Assembly: GCA_964370035.1 (NCBI GenBank) | Contig: CAYJGT010000051.1 | Location: 1-11,956 of the forward strand | Direction: 5' to 3' | From: CAYJHC01 sp964370035 | Lineage (GTDB): Bacteria; Bacillota; Clostridia; Peptostreptococcales; Anaerovoracaceae | Length of the DNA stretch: 11,956 bases | Part shown: one piece after another, positions 6,586 to 11,956 of the stretch | Position numbering within the stretch: the first letter of the stretch is position 1 | How the letters are laid out: every line of letters starts with the position of its first letter | The notes under the pieces: generated by a model | Seen by the model: the letters and a program-made list of their open reading frames with translations, nothing else | Database searches by the model: none | What the model was told of the DNA's origin: nothing | Made by a program: the position numbers and the translations under genes

Positions 6586-9129
6586 TTGGCAAAAGGGAAA
6601 AGTTCAAAACCAAAAGGAAAGAAAAAAACAACTATTAAAAAAACAACGCCTAAAACTTCATCTGTACCTAAAAATAGGTCAAGGAAAAAAGGCGAAGGCG
6701 AAGCTCTTAATTCAACTGTAAAGAATAATATAATTGGATTAGTTCTTTTTGCATTTGGTTTATTTTTAATATTTGCGCTACAAACTACAGCATCAGGAAT
6801 TATTGGCGAAAGAATTGGAGAGCTCCTAAAAGGTTTGTTTGGGTTTGTTGCCTTTTTGTTGCCTTATCTAATGATAGTATACGCAATTTTAATATTTACA
6901 AAGATCGCATCTAGAATTTCGACTAGAGTTGTAATTTCATTAATTATACTTTTTTTGATGATAAATATATTAAATGCAATGCAATTTGTAGATGCTAATA
7001 GTGGATTTTATAGTCTTCAATTAGTATACAAAAATGGGATTGATTTAGAAGGTGCTGGAGTAGTAGGAGATTATCTTGCCACCTTATTAGTTAAAGGAAT
7101 AGGAGTATATGGAACCTTTATTGCTGTCATCTTAATAATAATAATTTGCCTGTTAATCTCATTAAACTCACCACTTGCACGACTTTTAGAAGCAAGAAAG
7201 GAAAGGCGAGAAAGACTTTATGAGTTGAGAAAAGAAAGGGAAGAAGAAGAACGACTAGAGAGAAGGCGGCAAGATGAAGAAAAAATTAGAGCTTCTTTAG
7301 AACGGCAATACACGCAAAAAAAAGAAACTACTACAGTTGATTATTTTGATAAACTACAACCTCGAGAGAAAACTTCTCCAATAAGAGAGGAATCTGAAGT
7401 GGAAAAAGTAGATATCCCTTTGTCATTTTTGAAAAAGAAGCCTGAAGACATCTTGAAAAAGGAAGAAGTGTTAAGAAAAACAGATGATGAGAATATTACT
7501 GAGCAACCTATCTCGAAATTTGATGCAGAGAATGAAAGGAAACAACAAGAATTATCTAAAAAAGAAGATGAGGATTTACCAGTAAAAGAAGCAAAAAAAA
7601 TAGGGAAGAAAAATAAAATTAAAGTAGAAGAAATTGAGGATATGGAAATGGAACAAGTAAAACAGTTCCATAACTACAAAGCTCCTTCTCTTGAACTTCT
7701 TGCTATGAGCAATCAAGTAAGAAAAAATGGTTTATCCGATTTAGCTAAAGAAAGAGCTTTGCTACTTGAGCGAACTTTAAATAGTTTTGGAGTTGAAACT
7801 ACAATTCTTGATGTTACAGAAGGGCCGACTATTACCAGATATGAAGTCCAACCAGCGGTTGGAGTAAAAGTTAGCAGTATCGTTAGACTTCAAGATGACT
7901 TAGCTTTGAATCTTAAGGCAAAAGGGCTTAGAATAGTACCACATATTCCAGGGAAAGCTGCAATTGGAATAGAGATTGAAAATGGAACCAGAGAGTTGGT
8001 TACTCTGGGAGACATTTTAAATACTAAAGCTTTTCAAAAAAATGATTCGGATATTGCATTTGCAGTGGGGAGAGACATTGAAGGACATCCTGTAATAGCA
8101 GATTTAAAAAACATGCCCCACCTATTAATTGCAGGAGCCACAGGAGCAGGAAAGTCTGTTTGCATTAATGTGATAATTTCAAGTCTATTATACAAATCTT
8201 CTCCAGAAGAAGTTAGGTTAGTGTTAATTGACCCCAAAATGGTTGAACTAGGAAACTACAATGGGATACCACATTTATTAATTCCAGTGGTAACGGATCC
8301 AAAGAAGGCTGCGTCAGCACTGAACTGGGCAGTTGGAGAAATGACTGATAGATATAAAAAGTTTGCAGAATCAGGGACAAAGAATATAACTACATATAAT
8401 GAAAAGATGAGAAAAAATAATGAGGAAGAAAATGTTCTTCCTAAAATAGTAATAGTAATTGATGAATTAGCAGATTTGATGATGGTTGCATCTTCGGTCG
8501 TAGAAAGCGCTATATGTAGGCTAGCTCAAATGGCAAGAGCCGCAGGTATGCATCTAATAGTAGCAACCCAAAGGCCTTCAGTAGATGTAATTACCGGTTT
8601 AATTAAAGCTAATGTTCCTTCTAGAATTGCCTTTGCGGTTTCTTCTCAGATTGACTCTAGAACTATTATAGATATGACGGGAGCTGAAAAATTAGTTGGG
8701 AATGGGGATATGTTATTTAAGCCAGCTGACAAAGATAAGCCTATTAGAATACAATGCCCATTTGTTTCGGAGAAAGAAGTAAATGACATAATTCATTACA
8801 TTATTAATAACAATAAAGATGAAGTAGAGTATGAAGAAGAAGTCATTGAGAAAATTGAAAAAGGAGACATAGGGGTTGCAGACAGTGCTGAAAGCCAAAG
8901 TGATGAGTTGCTAGAAGATGCTGCCCTTGTGGTGATTACTGCAGGCCAGGCTTCGGTTTCAATGTTACAACGAAGATTTAGAATTGGATATAACAGAGCT
9001 GCTAGATTGATAGATGAATTGGAAGAGTTGAGCGTAATAGGACCATCTGAAGGATCAAAGCCAAGACAGGTTTTAATTAATCAAATGGAATGGGAAGAAT
9101 TAAAGGAAAACTCTGATACATTAGAATAG
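6586..9129 (+). CDS. ftsK: DNA translocase FtsK/SpoIIIE
   Basis: Membrane-anchored motor that pumps chromosomal DNA through the division or sporulation septum. The 847-residue protein has a basic, lysine/threonine-rich N-terminus (1-45), four transmembrane helices (about 47-66, 82-105, 112-131, 168-193), a highly charged linker with coiled-coil character (about 198-370) and the motor. Motor landmarks are NLKAKGLRIVPHIPGKAA (442-459), Walker A GATGAGKS (517-524), Walker B IVIVIDE (621-627) and ATQRPSVDVITG (660-671). The C-terminal winged-helix gamma domain (about 785-840; QRRFRIGYNRAARLIDELE) recognises orientation sequences and controls direction. All ATPase motifs are intact. It begins with TTG, supported by GGAGGAG (6572-6578) seven nucleotides upstream. 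The four-helix anchor is the SpoIIIE/FtsK arrangement of Firmicutes; the sequence alone does not say whether it works mainly in division or sporulation. rimO follows after 52 nt. Confidence 0.96.
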   Translation: MAKGKSSKPKGKKKTTIKKTTPKTSSVPKNRSRKKGEGEALNSTVKNNIIGLVLFAFGLFLIFALQTTASGIIGERIGELLKGLFGFVAFLLPYLMIVYAILIFTKIASRISTRVVISLIILFLMINILNAMQFVDANSGFYSLQLVYKNGIDLEGAGVVGDYLATLLVKGIGVYGTFIAVILIIIICLLISLNSPLARLLEARKERRERLYELRKEREEEERLERRRQDEEKIRASLERQYTQKKETTTVDYFDKLQPREKTSPIREESEVEKVDIPLSFLKKKPEDILKKEEVLRKTDDENITEQPISKFDAENERKQQELSKKEDEDLPVKEAKKIGKKNKIKVEEIEDMEMEQVKQFHNYKAPSLELLAMSNQVRKNGLSDLAKERALLLERTLNSFGVETTILDVTEGPTITRYEVQPAVGVKVSSIVRLQDDLALNLKAKGLRIVPHIPGKAAIGIEIENGTRELVTLGDILNTKAFQKNDSDIAFAVGRDIEGHPVIADLKNMPHLLIAGATGAGKSVCINVIISSLLYKSSPEEVRLVLIDPKMVELGNYNGIPHLLIPVVTDPKKAASALNWAVGEMTDRYKKFAESGTKNITTYNEKMRKNNEEENVLPKIVIVIDELADLMMVASSVVESAICRLAQMARAAGMHLIVATQRPSVDVITGLIKANVPSRIAFAVSSQIDSRTIIDMTGAEKLVGNGDMLFKPADKDKPIRIQCPFVSEKEVNDIIHYIINNNKDEVEYEEEVIEKIEKGDIGVADSAESQSDELLEDAALVVITAGQASVSMLQRRFRIGYNRAARLIDELEELSVIGPSEGSKPRQVLINQMEWEELKENSDTLE

Positions 9130-9181
9130 TTGAAGTGAAAGTTAAATACTGAAAGTAGATAATTTTAGAAAGGCAGATAAT

Positions 9182-10668
9182 ATGAACATTTTTATAGAAA
9201 CTATGGGCTGCCCCAAAAACCTTTCGGACAGTGAAATGTTAGGAGGCCTTTTGGTTAAGGAAGGTCATTATCTAACAGACAATGAATATGAGGCAGAGGC
9301 TATTATAGTAAACACTTGCGGATTTATTAATGATGCAAAAATTGAATCAATAGATAAAATATTTGAGATGGGGAAGTTAGGTAAAAAACTGATAGTTACG
9401 GGATGCCTAACTCAAAGGTATAGTGATGAACTTTATATTGAAATTCCAGAAATTGATATAATTACAGGGGTAAACAACTATAAAGAACTAGTAATGTTAA
9501 TATCTAAAGAAGAATGGGAAAGAAAAAATATATCAGGAAAATATACGGAAGCAGAAGATCTTTATGAAAATGGTAGTGAAAATTGGAAGGAAAGAGCTTC
9601 AAAAGACCAGCCGTGGTCATCTACAATAAAAATTTCAGAAGGTTGCGATAATAACTGTGCTTACTGTGTCATTCCCTCTATTAGGGGGCACTATAGAAGT
9701 AGGTTGCCAGAAGATATTTTGGAAGAAGCAAAATTTATGGCAGAAAGAGGGGTAAGAGAGCTAATCTTAATCGGGCAAGATACTACTAACTATGGCAGTG
9801 ATTTTAAGAAAAATGAGATCAATAGTTTGTCTAAACTTGTTAGAGAACTATGTAAGATTGAAAAACTTAAATGGATCAGATTGATGTACTGCTATGAAGA
9901 TAAGATAACAGATGAACTTATAAATACAATAAAAGAGGAAGAAAAAGTTTGCAACTATTTAGACATTCNNNNNNNNNNNNNNNNNNNNNNNNNNNNNNNN
10001 NNNNNNNNNNNNNNNNNNNNNNNNNNNNNNNNNNNNNNNNNNNNNNNNNNNNNNNNNNNNNNNNNNNNGAACTTATAAATACAATAAAAGAGGAAGAAAA
10101 AGTTTGCAACTATTTAGACATTCCACTACAACATGGAGCAGATTCAGTTTTAAAAGGCATGAGAAGAAAGTCAACTAGTTTATCAATTAATGAAACCCTT
10201 AATAAATTAAGAAATGAAGTTGAAGATATTCATATAAGGACAACTTTTATTGTTGGATTCCCGGGAGAAACTGAAAAAGACTATGATATACTGTATGATT
10301 TTGTAATGAAAGAAAAATTTGAAAGATTAGGTGTGTTTTCTTACTCAATGGAAGAGGGGACGCTTGCAGCAAAAATGCCAGTGCAAATTGATGAGGAAAT
10401 TAAAGAAGAAAGAAAGAATTCTATTATGAATCTTCAAATTGAGAACTCTAGAGCTAGAAATGAAGAGAAAATTGGAAAAATTTTTGAAGTTTTAATAGAA
10501 GAAGAGGATGAAGAAGATCTAACATATATAGGTAGAACTAGGTTTGATGCACCAGAAATAGATAATGGTGTCATAGTAAAGTCAAATAGCAAATTAACTC
10601 TAGGAGATTTTGTTATGGTAAAGATAGAAGATGCATTTGATTATGATATAGTAGGCATAGTGATATAA
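9182..10668 (+). CDS. rimO: Ribosomal protein S12 methylthiotransferase, split by assembly gap
   Basis: A radical-SAM enzyme with two [4Fe-4S] clusters that adds a methylthio group to the conserved aspartate of ribosomal protein S12. The N-terminal UPF0004 domain begins IETMGCPKNLSDSEM and has cluster cysteines Cys10, Cys46 and Cys75. The radical-SAM motif CDNNCAYC gives Cys155, Cys159 and Cys162. The TMGCPKNLSDSE signature favours RimO over MiaB and MtaB. The reading frame is interrupted by 100 Ns (9969-10068), and 55 bases are duplicated on both sides. Removing 9969-10123 joins the halves in frame as DI-PLQHGADSVLKGMRR, exactly the family consensus at this place, giving 443 residues, a normal length. 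FIVGFPGET then lies at 304-312 and the TRAM RNA-binding domain at about 378-443. The gene should therefore be intact. A moderate ribosome-binding site (AAAGG, 9169-9173) lies 8 nt before ATG. Confidence 0.94.
9914..10123. repeat. 55-bp exact duplication flanking a 100-N scaffold gap
   Basis: Bases 9914-9968 are identical to 10069-10123, and exactly 100 Ns (9969-10068) separate them. A round number of Ns is a placeholder, not a measured distance. A duplicated end of about k-mer length is what de Bruijn assemblers leave on two contigs that truly overlap. Collapsing the two copies removes 155 bp and restores the rimO frame, so this is not a biological repeat. Confidence 0.95.
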
Positions 10669-10742
10669 AGTAATTGAAATACTTTAGCATTTTTGATATA
10701 AATAAAGATAGTAATTATAAACAAGATAAAAAGGAGAGGGAA

Positions 10743-11273
10743 ATGAATATTCCAAATCAGTTAACCATGGGTAGAATAGTTATGATACCGGTTTTTATAG
10801 TTGTGTATCTATGGGGTTATAATTATTGGGCAGCTTTAATTTTTGTTATTGCTGCTGCAACAGATGCATTAGATGGCTATTTGGCGAGGAAGTGGAACTT
10901 AGTTTCAAATTTCGGAAAAATAATGGACCCTCTTGCAGATAAACTTTTAGTAATGGCCGCTCTTGTGTGTATGGTAGAAACAGGGCAAATTTACGGCTGG
11001 ATGGTTATAATAATACTCGGAAGGGAATTTTTGATCTCAGGATTCAGGGCTGTAGCTGCCGCGCAAGGAATAGTAATAGCCGCAGGAATTACTGGAAAAA
11101 TTAAAACAGTGTTGCAAATGGTAGCAATTCCATTACTTCTTCTTGAAAACTGGCCTTTTGCTTTGTTTACAACAATCCCATTTGACCAAATTGTTCTTTG
11201 GGCTGCTGTGGCAATGACTATTATTTCAGGTGCAGAATATATTGTTAAGAATGTAAATGTATTTAGAAGTTAA
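10743..11273 (+). CDS. pgsA: CDP-diacylglycerol--glycerol-3-phosphate 3-phosphatidyltransferase
   Basis: Membrane enzyme making phosphatidylglycerol phosphate, the committed step to phosphatidylglycerol and cardiolipin. The 176-residue protein begins MNIPNQLTMGRI, the typical PgsA amino terminus, and has several hydrophobic helices. The CDP-alcohol phosphotransferase signature D-x2-DG-x2-AR-x8-G-x3-D-x3-D is complete: Asp41, Asp44-Gly45, Ala48-Arg49, Gly58, Asp62 and Asp66. I chose ATG 10743 because AAGGAG (10731-10736) lies 6 nt upstream. An in-frame ATG at 10674 would add a 23-residue polar extension unlike the family and has no ribosome-binding site. The gene follows rimO by 74 nt and precedes the lysine-rich frame by 26 nt, consistent with co-transcription. 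pgsA close to rimO and ftsK is a common arrangement in Clostridia. Confidence 0.95.
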   Translation: MNIPNQLTMGRIVMIPVFIVVYLWGYNYWAALIFVIAAATDALDGYLARKWNLVSNFGKIMDPLADKLLVMAALVCMVETGQIYGWMVIIILGREFLISGFRAVAAAQGIVIAAGITGKIKTVLQMVAIPLLLLENWPFALFTTIPFDQIVLWAAVAMTIISGAEYIVKNVNVFRS

Positions 11274-11299
11274 GATTTTTTTATATAGTGGAGGAAAAA

Positions 11300-11956
11300 A
11301 TGCCCAAAGATTCTAATAGTAAAAAGAAAACTAATTCAAAAAACCTTACGGCAGAAGAAAAAGTTGCCAAGGATATTTTAGGTGGAAAAGATAATAATAC
11401 AATTGAAAACCCTAAGGTGAGTGATGAAGGAATAAAGGAGAAAACTGAAACTAAAAAAACTGTAGCTAAGAAAAAAAGTGCTTCTACAGCAAAAAAAACT
11501 TCAGATGGGAAAACAACATCCTCTAAGGCTGCTTTAGATACAAAAGATAATGTTACTTCTGCTAAACAGGAGAAATTAATAGAAAAGCCAAAAGAAAAAG
11601 AAGAGCCTAAAAAAGCTGCAGCTAGTAAGAAAACTACTAAGAAGACAGAAAAAACTGAAGGAACAGAAGAGAAGGCTGTGTCTAAAAAAGCTGCAACGAG
11701 CAAGAAAACTACTAAAAAGACAACAACAAAGAAAAAGACCACAAAGGCTGAAGACACAGAAGAAAAGAATAGCACTAAAAGTCTGAAAAAGGAAACAGAG
11801 ACTAAAGAAGAAAAGCAAGAAGGAAAAGGTAAAAAAAAGGAAGAAACGAAGTCTTCGTCTACTAAAAAAACTATTAAATCTGAAAAAACAGAAGATATAA
11901 AAGAAACAGAAAAAGATAAGGTTGGGGCAGAAAAAGAAAAGGAAGAGCCTAAAAAA
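11300..11956 (+). CDS. Lysine-rich low-complexity protein, 3' end missing
   Basis: The frame opens at ATG 11300, five nucleotides after GGAGG (11290-11294), and stays open for 219 codons to the window edge, so the stop and the rest of the protein lie outside. About 67 of 219 residues are lysine, with Thr, Glu, Ala and Ser making up most of the rest. There is no Arg, Cys, His, Phe, Tyr or Trp. After a more ordinary start (MPKDSNSKKK...LTAEEKVAKDILGG) it becomes a disordered histone-H1-like tail with two 13-residue repeats (KKAAASKKTTKKT at 104-116, KKAATSKKTTKKT at 129-141). The last residues, KEKEEPKK, copy the lead-in to the first repeat (98-105), so the repeats may continue. It is probably a flexible nucleic-acid-binding N-terminal extension or a whole H1-like protein. 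A folded domain downstream, such as an RNase or RecA-type protein often encoded near pgsA, is possible but not visible. It lies 26 nt after pgsA, likely in the same operon. Confidence 0.8.
   Translation, partial: MPKDSNSKKKTNSKNLTAEEKVAKDILGGKDNNTIENPKVSDEGIKEKTETKKTVAKKKSASTAKKTSDGKTTSSKAALDTKDNVTSAKQEKLIEKPKEKEEPKKAAASKKTTKKTEKTEGTEEKAVSKKAATSKKTTKKTTTKKKTTKAEDTEEKNSTKSLKKETETKEEKQEGKGKKKEETKSSSTKKTIKSEKTEDIKETEKDKVGAEKEKEEPKK
11609..11722 (+). repeat. Two 39-bp in-frame repeats in the lysine-rich gene
   Basis: Units at 11609-11647 and 11684-11722 are 39 bp each, start 75 bp (25 codons) apart and differ at about four positions. They encode KKAAASKKTTKKT and KKAATSKKTTKKT. The in-frame period and mostly silent or conservative differences point to duplication inside a translated tail. 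The sequence leading into unit 1 (KEKEEPKK) reappears at the window's last codons (11933-11956), suggesting a further unit beyond the edge. Confidence 0.75.

Noticed and set aside
9914..10123. Biological direct repeat or programmed frameshift in rimO
   Set aside because: The exact 100-N placeholder and the perfect restoration of the conserved frame after collapsing the copies indicate an assembly artefact.
9949..10668. Separate 239-codon gene starting before the N gap
   Set aside because: Its start lies in the wrong frame inside rimO and its frame crosses the Ns. It is the second half of rimO shifted by the 155-bp artefact.
10674..10742. Upstream in-frame ATG for pgsA adding 23 residues
   Set aside because: The extension is polar, unlike PgsA proteins, and AAGGAG at 10731-10736 points to ATG 10743.
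11281..11818. Two minus-strand frames (164 and 80 codons) rich in Phe, Ser, Val and Leu
   Set aside because: They are the antisense of the lysine-rich plus-strand gene; AAA/AAG-rich coding sequence gives stop-free TTT/CTT runs on the other strand. The sense frame has a good ribosome-binding site; for the antisense frames I relied on their mirror-image composition.

Overview
The window looks like a low-GC Clostridia-type Firmicute chromosome. The sequence is AT-rich, ribosome-binding sites are strong AGGAGG-type sequences, one gene starts with GTG and one with TTG, and the right half carries a chromosome-partition/cell-envelope block with ftsK, rimO and pgsA. The genus cannot be named from the sequence. 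No tRNA, rRNA, CRISPR array, transposase or integrase was seen, and no wholly new system is evident.

Left part (1-3974): at the extreme left edge a minus-strand gene probably just begins (ATG at 11-9). About 340 bp of AT-rich non-coding DNA follows, ending in a clear intrinsic terminator (283-316). This terminates a minus-strand pair: an Amidohydro_3-family metal-dependent amidohydrolase (2142-3737) and, downstream of it, an APC-superfamily permease resembling the polyamine-transporter branch (355-1959). The 182-nt gap between them is not empty. It holds a 20-codon small ORF with an excellent Shine-Dalgarno sequence (2014-2076) and an inverted repeat enclosing a -10-like box (2101-2137).

Middle (3738-5588): an AraC-family regulator (3975-5588, GTG start) is divergent from the amidohydrolase across a 237-bp intergenic region containing a 10-bp palindrome. 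The layout suggests the regulator controls amidohydrolase plus permease, that is, uptake and hydrolysis of an unidentified N-containing compound. The regulator carries a C-terminal extension that looks like the tail of the GH39-type glycosidase module found in some longer AraC regulators, with the catalytic barrel missing.

Right part (5589-11956): a perfect extended -10 promoter (5659-5667) precedes a co-directional run: uppP (undecaprenyl-diphosphate phosphatase), ftsK/spoIIIE (DNA translocase), rimO (ribosomal protein S12 methylthiotransferase), pgsA (phosphatidylglycerophosphate synthase), and an unfinished, extremely lysine-rich reading frame that runs off the right edge. Gaps are 25, 52, 74 and 26 nt and no terminator is seen between genes, so one operon is likely. 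The run combines lipid-carrier recycling, phospholipid synthesis, chromosome segregation and ribosome modification.

Assembly caution: rimO is interrupted by exactly 100 Ns (9969-10068), and the 55 bases before the gap are repeated exactly after it. Removing 155 bp (9969-10123) restores one intact 443-codon rimO, so the gap is almost certainly a scaffolding artefact and not a broken gene.
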